A stretch of DNA of 64,000 nt from assembly GCA_029204225.1 (NCBI GenBank), contig CM055106.1:13814909-13878908 (forward strand), in the 5' to 3' direction. The DNA is from Diphasiastrum complanatum. Taxonomy: Eukaryota; Streptophyta; Lycopodiopsida; Lycopodiales; Lycopodiaceae. The notes below the pieces were generated by a model. It searched no databases. It saw nothing but the letters and a program-made list of their open reading frames with translations, and was not told the origin of the DNA. The translations under genes and the position numbers were made by a program. This document shows, one piece after another, positions 21,535 to 34,203 of the stretch (within the stretch, counting starts at the first letter, position 1; every line of letters starts with the position of its first letter).

Positions 21535-22201
21535 ATGAAAGCATTGAATGATGAGTTGGCTTGCATTGATGAGAACATTAAGGAAAGAGAGCTTGTTCAA
21601 GTTATTCTTAAGGGATTGTTGGATGATCATGCTAACATGGTTCAAAGTATTGCTATTCAAAAGACTTTGCCAAGTGTGATGGATCTTCAAGAGATCTTGA
21701 TTATTGAAGAATATAGGCTTCAAGCAAGAGGTGGATCTAGATCAACACTTCAAGAGGAGGCTATGTTCACAAAGGGCCAATTCAAAGGCAAAAGCAAAAG
21801 TAAGTGGTCCAAAGGGCAAGATCAAGTGGATTCTTCTTCAAGTGGCAAAAAGAAGGATAGATCAAAGCCCAAGTGCTTCTATTCTGGCATCAAAGGACAC
21901 TTTGCAAGTGACTTCTACAAGAAGAAGAGAGATCAAGGAGACAAGCAAGATAATCTTACTCTTGATGAGGATGGTTTGGATGTTCAAGATGCAAATGATG
22001 ATGCTTTTGTGATGTCTTCATGTATGCTTGCTAATGATGGAGATCTAGATCCTTCGTGGATTGATAGTGGAGCAAGTTCACACATGACTTTTTACAAAGA
22101 GTACCTCACTTCTTTGTTGGCATATGGAGATGGCAAGAGGGTGATCTACATGGCCAATGATGGTGAGTGTGCAATCAAAGGGATTGGCCTAATTCCTATT
22201 T
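21535..22201 (+). pseudogene. Cop4: copia Gag (C-terminal half) and protease fragment
   Basis: Close relative of CopA, starting mid-Gag at the KALNDELACI region, without the first 130 or so Gag residues. Knuckle residues are altered: CFYSGIKGHFASDF, so the second and fourth Cys of the CCHC motif are Ser and Phe. The protease site SWIDSGASSHM remains. The frame then runs into the GA-rich insert at 22202. Confidence 0.85.
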
Positions 22202-22655
<454 letters not shown>

Positions 22656-23815
22656 AAAGAAGGTTGTGATAGGTCTTCCAAGTTCCTTAAGTGGCATCAA
22701 TCATGTTTGTGAGTTTTGTGCTTTGACTAAGTCACATAGACTACCTTATACTAGATCTATATCTAGATCTACAAAGCCTTTTCAACTTGTATATTTGAAT
22801 ATTCATGGATTTACTAAATTAGCAATAGTGGAGCTAAGATGTATGTAACTTTCTTTGATGATTTTAGTAGATTTTGTTGAATCTCTCTACTAAAGAGCAA
22901 ATGAAGTGTATGATGTCTTTGTAAAGTTTGAATGAAAGGGAGAACCAATTTTCCAAAAGGATCAAGTGCTTATGGAGTGACAATGGTGGTGAGTACATAT
23001 CTACCAAGTTCAAGGCCTTTTGTGATGAGCATGGAATCAAGAGGGAGTATACAACATCAAGGACCCCACAACAAAATGGAGTGGCTGAAAGGAAGAATAA
23101 ACTTTACATGAAAGTGCTAAAGCCATTAGGTTGAGTGCTAATCTTGATAAACCATTTTGGATCAACCTTTGTTGTGTGCCAATTTCTTGTGCAATAGGTG
23201 GCCGAGTGCTATTTTGGATGGAAGGACACCTTCTGAGATGCTATTCAAGAGGAGGCCGAGTGTCAACTTTCTAAGAACTTTTGGATGTGTGAGGTGAGTA
23301 AAGCCTACAAGGTTTACATTCCTACTACTAACAAAGTGATTGTTGGTAGAGATGTCATTTTTTATGAGGGGAACATTCCAAAAGTGTCTTCAAGTACTAT
23401 TGATGGTAATGTAGATGGATCTAACATTTTTTATGTTGATGTAAAGGATCCTACTTTAGATGGTGATGATGATGGACCTTCATCAAGTCAAAAGCCAAGG
23501 AGAACATCAAGGAAAAGACAAGTACCTTCAAGGCTCACATATGATGAAAAGGGTAAGCAAGTAGTCTCTAGAAATTATGTTGCTTTCCTAACCTCTTTTG
23601 ATGAACTTACAGGTGTAGGTGAAGCAAGGAAAGAAGAGGAGTGTATCCAAGTAATGGATCTTGAGTATCAAACTCTTATGAAGAGTGAAACATCTTTTGG
23701 TGAATCTTCTTGTGTATATGATGTTATGCAAGTGGATGGATGTTATCATGCTGTAAAATCAAGTAATGGATCAAGAAAACAAAGTTTGTTCAATAACTTT
23801 TGTCAGAAATGGTGA
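22656..23815 (+). pseudogene. Cop4: integrase and start of RT, broken
   Basis: Integrase fragments closely follow CopA: CEFCALTKSHRLPYTRSIS, WSDNGGEYISTKFKAFCDE and RTPQQNGVAERKN, then the C-terminal linker and SSSQKPRRTSRKR. Several frameshifts break it (near 22830, 22930, 23090 and 23290). It ends just after the RT start (about 23640-23815), where the sequence diverges. RT and RNase H are absent. Confidence 0.85.
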
Positions 23816-23984
23816 ACTCCTGCAACTTTGCCGCAGAGATCCTGAAAAATGAAGATGTCCCGAAGGACGAAAAGATCCTGAAGCGAGCCGAAGGAAAAGT
23901 CTTCGAATTTTGTCCCTGCCACCAAACGCCGAAACACATTGGAGGAAAGAGACGAACCGAAATAAAACAATTCAAGATGACAGC

Positions 23985-24424
23985 TGTTAGCTTGATGAGC
24001 GTGGAGTCTTATACTTCCATGCTCAACCACAAGAAGCAATCTTAACAGAGGATAACTAACTAATTGATTAGCATAAACATGTCTTGTAATTCACTAATTA
24101 ACTATCTTGTAAACTCCACATAGTGGATAGATACAAGGATTGATTGCCACAAGAAATAGTGGATAGTAGAGAGTAAAGTTGTGCATGAAAGTCTGCCAAC
24201 GAGCATAACATAGCGATTTAGAGGAGCGTCAGGCTGCCAATGAGCAAGACACTAAATGACTCTCTCAAAATACAAAATGGAATGCAATTAATCTCTTCTT
24301 CCCCATCTCATTGTTCGCATCGTTTCGATTACTTGAATCTTTTGTGGTCTGTAGTCGTTTGCTTAGGATCTTGCAAATAATCCAAATTTTTGCAAAAGAA
24401 AGAAACAAAAACCAATTCGCTACA
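23985..24424 (+). repeat. Cop5 5' LTR (left edge inferred)
   Basis: It ends AATTCGCTACA directly before a primer-binding site. The start at TGTTAGC is chosen from the terminal pattern only. No 3' copy is present. The stretch 23816-23984 before it is open in one frame but unrecognised. Confidence 0.5.
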
Positions 24425-24436
24425 TGGTATCAGAGC
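24425..24436 (+). promoter_or_regulatory. Cop5 primer-binding site (tRNA-iMet)
   Basis: TGGTATCAGAGC; the Gag ATG follows only 25 nt later (24461). Confidence 0.9.
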
Positions 24437-24460
24437 AATGATTCCCTAAAGCAACACAAT

Positions 24461-25316
24461 ATGGCTACAACGATCTAGACGAGAATAGTGATCAATCTTG
24501 ATGGCACAAACTACAGAATATGGAAATTCAAAATCAAAATACTTTTGAAGGGTGAGGGCATCTGAATGAACTTACAGAAGAACAGGCTCTAGAGGGAGAC
24601 CCGAGGGGAGCTGAGTGGATCAGAAAAGATGAACGCGCTATGACAATCATCGTTTCATCCACAAACGAATAAATACTCATGCAGATTGAAGACTGTGAGA
24701 GCAGCCATGAAGCATGGGAAAGACTAAAGCAAAAGTACGAAGTGAGGACTGCCGCTTCGGTGATGCACCTCCACAATCGGCTGCAAGCCATGCAATGGGA
24801 TGGTAATCAGTTGGATCACCATGTTGAGAAGATCAGAACGATCTTCGCTTAACTCGCTACATCTGGACAGGAACACTAGATCCCAACACCACAATAGCTG
24901 ATGTACTTCATGAAATCTCTACCTACGTCCTATCAGCCACTAAGAATGCTCATTCTAAGCTTATCAGACATGACATTTGAACGAGCCATCAATCATGTCG
25001 CTGATGAGAGATTGATGAGAGATGAAGGAGAAGGAAGCAGTGATCAAGAGAAGGCCCTTTTCATGAAGGGAAAGAAAAAGAACAAAAACAAGCCCAAATT
25101 CGACAAGGCAAACCAAAAGCCTTCGAGTAGAGGCAATGACAACCAAGAAACCTCCTCTTGTGATCACTGTCACAAGTTGGGACATACAGCCAACAAATGT
25201 TGGTTTAACCCGACAATACCTTGCATGCACTGCAGAAAAAAGGGGCACTCTGCATACGATTGCAGATTCAACCCGAAAAGAAAAAACAAGCCTGAGAAGC
25301 GAATGTTGCCAACATT
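24461..25316 (+). pseudogene. Cop5 Gag with two zinc knuckles
   Basis: A copia Gag of a different lineage from CopA (NLDGTNYRIWKFKIK start, broken by stops and frameshifts in the first half). From 24901 an open stretch includes LPTSYQPLRMLILSL and two CCHC knuckles, CDHCHKLGHTANKC and CMHCRKKGHSAYDC, joined by WFNPTIP. The double-knuckle arrangement is shared with Cop9. The sequence loses similarity near 25310, before the protease, so only the 5' part of the element is present. Confidence 0.8.
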
Positions 25317-25499
25317 TATTTCATTGAGGTTACCAGACCATTAGTTTTGTAAGCTTACTGCATTAAGTTGGGCAAGGCAATCTTTGTGTGAATTGACATC
25401 ATGTGAGAATGGAATGACATTTGTTGCCAAAACTAGGTTTGTAAAAAAAATGAAAGACGTTCATTATAAAAAACTAGACAAGCATTTCCTTATGTGAAC

Positions 25500-25690
25500 T
25501 TGTGTGTGTGTGTGTGTGGGTGTGCGTGCACATGCATGCGTGCATGCATGTGTGTGTATAGAGATACGCACGTGCACGCACACCCACCCACCCACCCACA
25601 CAAACACATATATATATGTATGTATATGTGTGTGTGTAGTATTAGTACACACTCACACATATACACATACATACACACACACCCACACAT
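25500..25690. repeat. Compound TG/CA/TATG microsatellite
   Basis: Alternating purine/pyrimidine runs (TG, GCATGC, CACC, TATATG, CACA) extend for about 190 bp. Confidence 0.85.
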
Positions 25691-25963
25691 TAATAAGCTA
25701 ATCAAATTATTCATGAAACTTTAGAGGATTTTGATATTGCAAGCACATATAGTTCTATCTCGTTGTGAGAATTGACATTGCACAACACTTTGAAGGGAAT
25801 GTGAAAATTTAGATGTAGACAATGCAAGGTTAATTATCTATAACACACTTCACCTTGAAACTTGAACATAGCAATATCTTTTCTATAGGGGGAGGAACGA
25901 GGCTTGAGGAAATAGTTGAAATGAAGACTAGTATTTGGCACATAGGTGCAAAAAATGGACCTC

Positions 25964-26003
<40 letters not shown>

Positions 26004-26160
26004 TCATTCTCATTAATAGGAGTTCAAGGTTTTCACAAAGTCCACTAAATAGAGGTCATTACAAGCGGACTCAATTTGAAATTTTGATGTCCTAATAGAT
26101 TTGCATCTTTTAGACATGAGAGCATGGTCTCATCAATTACAAGGGATTAAGTGAACATAC

Positions 26161-26224
26161 CATGCACATCCTCTCCCAACAACTGGACTTGCCATGCACA
26201 TCCTCTCCCAACAAGTGGACTTAC
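26161..26224. repeat. 32-bp tandem duplication
   Basis: Two copies beginning CATGCACATCCTCTCCCAAC, at 26161 and 26193. Confidence 0.9.
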
Positions 26225-26595
26225 CTCATGTCAACAAGTGAACTTGGTACATAAGATGTCACCTAACGATAAGTCGTACCTTGTGTGAAAGGAGGGAATG
26301 CCACTTCAAATGGCCTTAACCAATGGAAGGAGAGTATTTAAGCCCTCTCTCCTTGATGGCTCCTCCATGAAACCACCGTAAGAGTTTTTTAAAAAATATA
26401 AATGTTTTTGGTTATGACAAGAGAGATACTTAGCTAATTAAAGTAGTTACATTTATTTGTAAGATTTATCAATGTGCTGGCTACTTATGGTTAAAAATAG
26501 AATTCCTTAATAAGAAGGATCCTGATCAATAAAAGTTAATAAGTACTTTTTTTGAAAATAGTTAGGCTTTTGAGTTGGACTTTAAAGAGAATATA

Positions 26596-26721
26596 TTTCA
26601 AAATAGACAAGCGTAAAAAAGAAATGCATGGAGTCCGAGGTAAACTCATGAATGAGATTTTCAAAATAGACAAGCCTAAAAAAGAAATGCATGGAGTTCG
26701 AGGTAAACTCATGAATAAGAT
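26596..26721. repeat. 63-bp tandem duplication (21 codons)
   Basis: Two copies starting TTTCAAAATAGACAAG, at 26596 and 26659, with four or so differences. A plus-strand frame (26552-26758, 68 aa) reads through both as a Lys-rich 21-residue repeat containing KKEMHGVRGKLMN. Whether it is coding is unknown. Confidence 0.85.
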
Positions 26722-26990
26722 TAGCTGCCAAAAGTGCATGAGATCATGGATGAACTGAGGGAGGAGGTTTCCAAACACTCTATGAGATGGATTCTCAAGA
26801 GTTTTAGTCTTGCAATCCAATTTTTCTTAAATTTGAGATATTTTCTACTTTATTGGGTTATGAGAGTTGAGACTAACTCAAAATACAGTTGTTGACAATG
26901 TCAAGTTAAGGTAGGCTGCCACAAGAACGTGTTAAACTATTATCTAATTAGAGTTTGATAATTCTAATCCATAGTTAGGGAGGATGGGTG

Positions 26991-29573
26991 CTGGGAAGAA
27001 GGTGAACAGAGAAGCAATGGGTGCAGCATCAGCTACAATGCTTCCCTCGAAGCTCCAAACAACAAATTACTCTAAATGCAGGAAGAATCCAGCATGCAGG
27101 AGGATAGTGCAAAGCAAAATGTAGCAAAAGTTGGTTTAAAGCCAGAAAACAGAGGTCAATCTGGGGTAAACCAAAATCTGCAAGTCTGAACTCAAGCGAT
27201 CTCGACCTGTGGTAAACAGAACAGTTCGCAATTTTAGGAAGAAAGGTCATTGCTTCAGATTGAGTTCTGGAATTGTTACTGGATATGCGATTCATCATGA
27301 CTTTAAACATAGTTTCGGCTATTGTTTAGTTTTCATTATTATGAGTGAGTGCTACGATATCGATTGCTTAACAAAACTTTGATTGCATCTAAAGTTTATG
27401 AACGAGAATGCTCTGCTTGATGTTTGCCTGCAATGTGCAATGCTTTATATCTGATCTACAGCAATGGGGATAAAAACGTAGAAAAGATTTGCGCTGACTA
27501 TTTCTGCAATCATTTTGGCTCTCACAGAATTGAAAAACAAATTCCTTCAATAAGGAGGAACGTCGTCACATTTGCGGTCGCAGCGTACTATCGCAGGGTG
27601 ATTCTGGTGGCCCCCTAATATACCTCCTGTTGTGTTGTCCTATATACTTCTGCCGCTTTGGATAGTATCTCGGACTCTCACATACCTTTCAGGACCAGCT
27701 AAATCTGGAAGTCTAAGGGTTTATTCATTTTGCAAGTTTCAATCAAACGAGACATACAGAACAGAGTCTGAAGATATTCGAACATCTCAAGGGTGCTTCA
27801 AATGATGCCTGTCGTTGATGATAGAGACCAAGAAAAGTTCCATGCTAAAGAGATAACGAATGTTAAGGATTCACATACAAAATGAATGCCTGGTGTGAAT
27901 TAGACTTGCCAAAGGAAGCTGATCGCATCTCGACATCTTTCAGATTTCTGGAAAAGGAGACAATAAGAGGTTAGCTCTTTATTCAATTGTCCTGTAGAAG
28001 GCTGCAATTCATTCTCTTTTCAACTGCTGCGGCCTCTCTGTTTCTTCCGTACAATTTTAGTTATCTTAGATGGTTCTTTACACACAAGAAGGCAGAGTGG
28101 AGACACATAAACACGTCTTTTTTATAAACTTGTGAAGTAGTGAGCTTTTCCTATTAGATCAAAGACTAGATCCTATAGCTGCAATTCCAGCCTTCTCCTA
28201 GTTACGGAAAATTATTTTTAGCATTTTAACATAGGAAATGGAGCAGCCTCACAGAACGTAATGTGTGAGGTAAATTTTTTTCTTCCGACATCTGGAAGGT
28301 GCTCGTAAAATTTTTTACCATTTTTTACATGTGCGAAAGGTGCTTGTAAAAAAATTTTACAACAAAAAAAAATGTAAAAAATGAATTCACATCGGGGAAC
28401 TCCTCGGCCCTTTCGCCTGGGAAGGCTGTGCGCCCGAGGTGATGTGCTCTTTCGATCATGTCTTTGGAGTGTCCAATATTTAACATTTTGCTTTCAGTTG
28501 TGCTATCCCATGCCATCTTCAAGGGCTACTCACTCTATACCTCATTTCCATTTGCTATCTTGCTACCTCCAACTTCTATGTCTATTTGGGTGGTTTACAA
28601 GTCCCAAGCTAAGATCCACCTATTTGGATCAACGTCACCACATGCATTAAATGGTAGCTTTACCTTTGTTTATAGTGAGAGATGGCTAGCTAATTACAAC
28701 AAGTTATCTAGCTAGAAATCAAAGCCTAATTCACACTTAAAATGGAAATTGTTCCACTTTATGGAATTGACAATTGTAATCGACAATCTCAACGCAATAA
28801 TAGGAGCTAGAGGCAACTTAGCAGAAGAATTATCATAGATATTGGAGCTATTGTTGAAATGAATAAAATTCTATGGAAATGGATTACTTATTTATTTTAT
28901 ACACTCTTGTGTATATTGATATTGAATTAAATTATGGTGGCCCATTGTTAAAAGAATGCTAATTTCCCATTTGAGCCAAAAGGCATTGCATATCCTTTTG
29001 AATGATTGTTGTTTTATTTTGAGTTGAGATGTATTTAATCTTAAGTCTTGACTACACTAAGCTACAATTGGTAAATTTGTAGTATGGGAATGCAGTATCT
29101 ATTAAGTCTTGAGTTTTGATTACAATGAGTTCTAGCTAGTGAGTTTGGAGTATAAACTTGTAAGACTTGTTAACTCATGGTGAATTGGGCCTTAACTACA
29201 TTGGTATGATAAGGAAATTTAGTGGTAGAAGGTCACTCAATCAATGTGTTTTTAACTAGAGATTTGTTGATTGCATGCTAGTTCCTAGCATACCCTCATT
29301 GACCATGAGCAAATTTCATGCTTGTGTGAAAAGCGTGTATCGTACAATATTTATGTATGGAACAAAATGAGTTAACCACTTTCATTCATATTTGTTTAAA
29401 ATAATTCTAGATGCATTTGTCGAGTGTTTTCATCCTAGGATTGTCCCTCTATTAGCTACAAATAATGCCATCAAATAAAATTTGTATCTAATAATTGAGA
29501 TTCTAGCAAAAGATGACATTTGCAAAATAGAGATCAACATAAAAGCCACAAAGCCATAGTTCCAAAACTAAAG

Positions 29574-29607
<34 letters not shown>

Positions 29608-30838
29608 TTTCAAAAGGAAACTACACATTTGTTTTTGGTCGCAATCCTTGCATGGCCCAAGTTGTTGCTTGTGGGACATGTGCCCCCACCAACCAACTAG
29701 TAGTCTAGTTTCCTTGTACAACTTGTAGTAGTCTACATGCCTAGGTATTTTGGTTACCAACCAACCCTATAACCTACGACTAATGTAGTTGAGACTACCC
29801 TTGGAGAATATAATTCCTCGATCACTTTTGTTTTCAGTCTAGCACTCATGAATAGCCATGGTTTGATGTATCCTGCTCTCAAAATGTAAGTTCATGATTA
29901 GCTTAGTACCTCCATAAAATATTTTAATGGACTCCATGTACATCTCTTTAAAGTGCCAATATATACAATGTAAGCTACCCCATTGGTTTCTTAATGACCT
30001 ACCATCATCCATCCATCCATGACACTTGTAACAACTCGTTGTCACTTGAGTGTATAGCTTGGCAATTCTAGTCCCCACTTGGCAAAGCATAGGCAAAAAT
30101 CTTTTGCGAAATTAATGTAGCATTTCTAGTATGCATTATTGATGAGCTGCCATACATTTTTATCCAAGGTATAACATGGAAAGAACAACTACCATTTTAT
30201 ATGTAATTTCCAAGCTCTTTGCTGCAATTTGCTGACATGTAAGCTCTAATGCATGTAAATTCCAAGCTCTTTGAACTGCAATGTGCTGACATGTAAGCTC
30301 TAATGCATGTAAATTCCAAGCTCTTTGAACTGCAATGTGCTGACATGTATAATCTCAAATGAATTTTTACTATCATCCAGTTCTTATCAACATTTGATAA
30401 TAATAAATTTATAAAGTCTTGACCTTACTGTGTTAAGGGGTCTGGATCCAAGACTAGCATTTCTAACATTCATTGACTGTAAGGTATTTTACTTAGCAGT
30501 CTATGCGTTCGTTGATAAATATTTGAAAATGAACTTGTTGCAAAGAGTAGATCGATCCAAATGTGTACTGCTGCACTCAGTCAAGTGCGAAAGCATAATC
30601 AAATTATCCCTTCCTGGCAAATTGTTTTTTTTACTCTGCTGTTAAGTTCAATTTTCCTTGTTATTATTTTGCTCTAGTAGTCGATGCAAACGTTCTAAAC
30701 ATTTTGTGAAAAATTGGAATTAGTTTTAGGAAATGCTTTGCAATACATTCTCATATCTTATCAGAAGAGAGCTGTTATTATTGATGATGGGCATTAGCAG
30801 ATTTTCTCTGTTAACTAGTACTGAGTGATCTTTTATTT
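26991..30838. other. Intergenic/possible 5' exon region of the 31263 gene; no gene established
   Basis: Short frames only. 27000-27620 has some coding-like runs without continuity and could hold untranslated exons. A hairpin-rich AT stretch (GTAAAATTTTTTACC and relatives) lies at about 28307-28380, followed by a short GC-richer patch (28390-28450). A (CA)n run is at about 29576-29607. A 52-54 bp minisatellite is at 30201-30349. I see no transposon domain here. Confidence 0.5.
30201..30349. repeat. Minisatellite, three copies of 52-54 bp
   Basis: Copies start at 30201, 30253 and 30307 with ATGTAAATTCCAAGCTCTTT, each containing GCTGACATGTA. The second and third are nearly identical; the third is partial. 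Confidence 0.9.
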
Positions 30839-31262
30839 CTTGCATCCAGGATTCATGGGATTATGTTTTTGGAGCGGAAGTGATCAGATGGACCATAGAA
30901 ATCAAGCTATGATTGTGCTTTTCCAGAGATTCTGTAGCTTAGAAGTTTATGCTGCATACTAAGGAATCATATTTGAAACATAAACTCATATGGAAAATAC
31001 TTCTAGGCTTGCGAAAGAATTGGGATAAAATGTATAGTTGTCTATCACATGGACTGCAACAGATTAATGAAGTTATTTTGCAGATGCTCTGCATTCTGCT
31101 ACAGATAAACATCCAATAAGATTTCCGTAACTGCAGTTTATGGATCCACACTCAGGCTAAAAGAAGTGGCGATGAGGCTAACCTCGTACTCCAAGCATTC
31201 TGGCAAATAGGAGCCTGGTTCATGCAGAACATCTCAGATAGGCTTAATAGCAGTCGGTAGGT

Positions 31263-33578
31263 ATGGTTGGGTGGATAGCCGCAGGTGCCATTTTTGCAAT
31301 CACTTGTTTTGCGTCCAAAAAAGGACATAAACAAGTTCCTTTGGTCGGAGCTGTGACAACCGCAGCTGTATTGTGGACTTGGAAACTCTTCAGGAAACCC
31401 AGTTCTGAGGGTGGAAATTCAGGCCCGCCACTCAAAAAGCTTGAGGATGAGCTCACATATAATCTTAACCTTCCCACTGAATCTGATAGTCCAGCATGTG
31501 CTCCACCACCAGAAAGCTCAGAATTTTTGTTGGTTGAGGAGAGAGACCATGCTTCAACGCAATTAGAGGAGAGTGGCAGCCAAGATCATAGTCAAGAAAA
31601 AGTCCCTGAAATCGGTAGTGAGCTCCAATTTTCTAATACTTCTTGCGATCTGAAGAAGGTAACTCTGGAAGACCATGTTGAAATTGAAGAAACAATGTCG
31701 ACTTCAGTTAGAGTTGTTGAGAATAGAGTTTTACTGGTAGAGAAGAGAGACCAGGTTTTGATAGCGTCAGATGAGAGAAGGGGCGAAGGTGATACTAGAA
31801 CATTAGACCTGTCAGAAAATCTGCGTAGTCTAAGCAGTGCAGGTTATAATTTCACGGGGGCAGATGAGTTCAATTCTGCTTCTAGTTTCAAGCACAAAAA
31901 CGGTAGTCAATCAGAAGATGAGATCAACAGACACATTGGCTCCGCTGCCATGAACCCATCAATTACCAGTAATGATTTCAATCAAGACGAGAACCTTGAT
32001 CCATCTTCAGTTTGGAAATTCCTGAATACAGATGATGCTGAAATTGATGCGAAGAATGATAATCCCAAAAGTGTGTTAGAACATTCCATCCCCAGTCAAT
32101 TTGAGGCAGAGGATGCTCTCACACTTTCAGGTGCAACCTGTTCATCAGGATCTTTACCTTCTCCACATCATGCAATAATAAACCCTAATACTTTGGAAGG
32201 CATATCTTTGGATGTTCAAATAGGTCCTTGGGATGAAGTAGCAAGTGGTCAGATCTTGATGTACCCAGAATCTGGTGGACGATCTTCTATTCTATTGGAT
32301 GCAAACGCCATCCAAATTACTGATGCTTGTATTCCTTGTACCTCTGAGAAATTGATCTCCCTGGCAACCTCATTGGAGTCAGATGATATTAGAACACAAA
32401 GACCTAGTCTGATAGAATCTTCATGTGACCCTTTGGTTGAAGACACGTTGGGAAATTATAACGTATCTGTTTTACGAACTCCTCTGGATTTTATCGGGGG
32501 TTCACAAGAAATTTACTCTCTTAAGAAAGACGAAGTATCCTGTGATACAGAAGCTTCTCTATTACCTTTGTTGAAGGATTCTACTTTGACTGATTGTGAT
32601 GAACATACAGCTCAAAGTTCAATCTTCAAGGGAGGCAGCATAAATGATTATGGTAGTGTACCAGACCCAGCACTCTCTATGAGCTCTTTGTCAGACCCTG
32701 AGGAGAAGCTAGTGGAAGCATTCATATTGGATTCCCACTTTAACTCTCACGATGGTGCACCAGAGACTTCTGAAACGCCTCCTACCACATCATGGGGCGT
32801 AGAAGACAATTTGTCTGGGGATTCATTTTTGAGAGAAGTTAGCTTCCGTTATGGTGCCAATGGAGATTCTGATATTTTTGACATACTGAACTCCCCAACT
32901 AATTCACCTCCTGAGAAAAATTCGTTACTAGATGCCCTTGATGGGGAAACTATTGATCCTTGGACCAGTGGTTTTCAAAATTCCAAAAGAGCTGCTTCTA
33001 CCTCTTCCATTAAGAGTATGCATCAGGAATCTTTTCTTCATGCTTATGCTGAAGCAAACTTTGATCTTTATGGACAGATGGCTACTTCAACTTCTTCTTT
33101 AGTTTCCGGAGAAGATGCGGGCGACACCACTTCCTTCAGAACAGCTCATAGTAATTTAGAGAGTCCAAATTCCCTTTCCTCTGCAAGAAACTCAATTCAT
33201 GCTGATAAGGGCGCTATCAGTGATGATGGCGAACGGTCTTCTAATGGCACAAATCACATTCGCACAAAACGGCTGCCAACCTTAAGTACTATTGTCAGTA
33301 ACTCTGCAGAGGAATTAACTCCAATCGGCACACCTAGAGATGCTCAAAGCACCGGAGCTGCCGATGCTATAAATGCTGCCCAAAGATCTTATCCCGATAG
33401 AGCCATTACTTACGATCAATATCTTTCAGACCCTAAAGTGTCACCACAGATGAGATGGCAGGTCCTAAGAGCCAAAGCCACATTGGAACGATACTATGAA
33501 GTTCAGAAAACTGCAGCTGTACCATCTAGCGTTGAGCTTGGCAAATCTGAGTCGCTGCTTCTGGGACGACCAGCTTAG
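31263..33578 (+). CDS. Unrecognised 771-aa Ser/acid-rich protein with hydrophobic N-terminus
   Basis: An uninterrupted 771-codon frame, far longer than chance and free of transposon motifs, so very likely a host gene. Residues about 3-17 (WIAAGAIFAITCFAS) and 27-43 (PLVGAVTTAAVLWTWKL) are hydrophobic with basic flanks, suggesting a membrane hairpin or anchor. Residues 50 to about 680 are rich in Ser, Asp, Glu, Asn and Thr and probably disordered. The last 90 residues are more ordered: IGTPRDAQ, then PDRAITYDQYLSDPKVSPQ and MRWQVLRAKATLERYYEVQ, likely helical. The start is the first ATG, placed right before the hydrophobic segment. Upstream, 30850-31262 looks like 5' UTR after a possible splice acceptor (TTGCATCCAG, ending 30849). 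An AATAAG at 33660-33665 is a possible polyadenylation signal. I do not know its function. Confidence 0.85.
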   Translation: MVGWIAAGAIFAITCFASKKGHKQVPLVGAVTTAAVLWTWKLFRKPSSEGGNSGPPLKKLEDELTYNLNLPTESDSPACAPPPESSEFLLVEERDHASTQLEESGSQDHSQEKVPEIGSELQFSNTSCDLKKVTLEDHVEIEETMSTSVRVVENRVLLVEKRDQVLIASDERRGEGDTRTLDLSENLRSLSSAGYNFTGADEFNSASSFKHKNGSQSEDEINRHIGSAAMNPSITSNDFNQDENLDPSSVWKFLNTDDAEIDAKNDNPKSVLEHSIPSQFEAEDALTLSGATCSSGSLPSPHHAIINPNTLEGISLDVQIGPWDEVASGQILMYPESGGRSSILLDANAIQITDACIPCTSEKLISLATSLESDDIRTQRPSLIESSCDPLVEDTLGNYNVSVLRTPLDFIGGSQEIYSLKKDEVSCDTEASLLPLLKDSTLTDCDEHTAQSSIFKGGSINDYGSVPDPALSMSSLSDPEEKLVEAFILDSHFNSHDGAPETSETPPTTSWGVEDNLSGDSFLREVSFRYGANGDSDIFDILNSPTNSPPEKNSLLDALDGETIDPWTSGFQNSKRAASTSSIKSMHQESFLHAYAEANFDLYGQMATSTSSLVSGEDAGDTTSFRTAHSNLESPNSLSSARNSIHADKGAISDDGERSSNGTNHIRTKRLPTLSTIVSNSAEELTPIGTPRDAQSTGAADAINAAQRSYPDRAITYDQYLSDPKVSPQMRWQVLRAKATLERYYEVQKTAAVPSSVELGKSESLLLGRPA

Positions 33579-34165
33579 CATACATATTCAAAGTTTGTTC
33601 CGACATCCTGGAACTCGTAGTGCAAGTTCTGTCAAGTAAACCCTTAACTTGTTGTATGTAATAAGGTTTCTTAAACATCAATGCTGTAAATAGGTTGCTG
33701 GGAAACCAGCTCTGTTTATACTAGTTATCACGAGCTTTGAAGTACATTGGCTATGGCTATGGCTATGGCTGTGTAGTCATGCATTCAGTAAGAGTTCACA
33801 GATTTTCATGATTGCGTCAATGATCAGGATCTGTTTTGGGTCACAGTCCTGCATTTTTTCGCATTTTGTTAGAAAGCCTGTCCTTCAGAAAGGGTTGCAT
33901 GTTTGCGTAAGAAAAATATATTGGCTGCTCTTGTTCCCATGGCCATTGAAAGCATGGTGTACTTCCTTATCTTTGTCAAGATGTTTTATGTACAAATAAC
34001 TGACTGACAGCATTTGAACTAACCTATTTCTGATTGATTGACAGCATTTGAAGTTAATTTATTTCTGATATGATTTTCTGGTAGTAAAAAAAATCTTAAG
34101 AATGATCTGTGGCCATTGGAAGAATTTATTGAACATTCTCTCTCTCTCTCACACACACACTCACA

Positions 34166-34203
<38 letters not shown>

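Larger units (their letters stand above)
25345..26990. other. Non-coding region with microsatellites and short tandem repeats
   Basis: No convincing gene. It holds a mixed TG/CA/TATG tract (about 25500-25690), a (CA)n run (about 25967-26001), a 32-bp direct repeat (26161-26192 and 26193-26224) and a 63-bp tandem repeat (26596-26721). Frames in the TG/CA tract are repeat artefacts. Confidence 0.7.

Noticed and set aside
25464-25724. Cys/Val/His-rich frames on both strands
   Set aside because: They are readings of the compound TG/CA microsatellite.
28381-28715. Two overlapping plus-strand frames as a possible gene
   Set aside because: Short, mutually overlapping in different frames, no domain, no continuity with neighbours.
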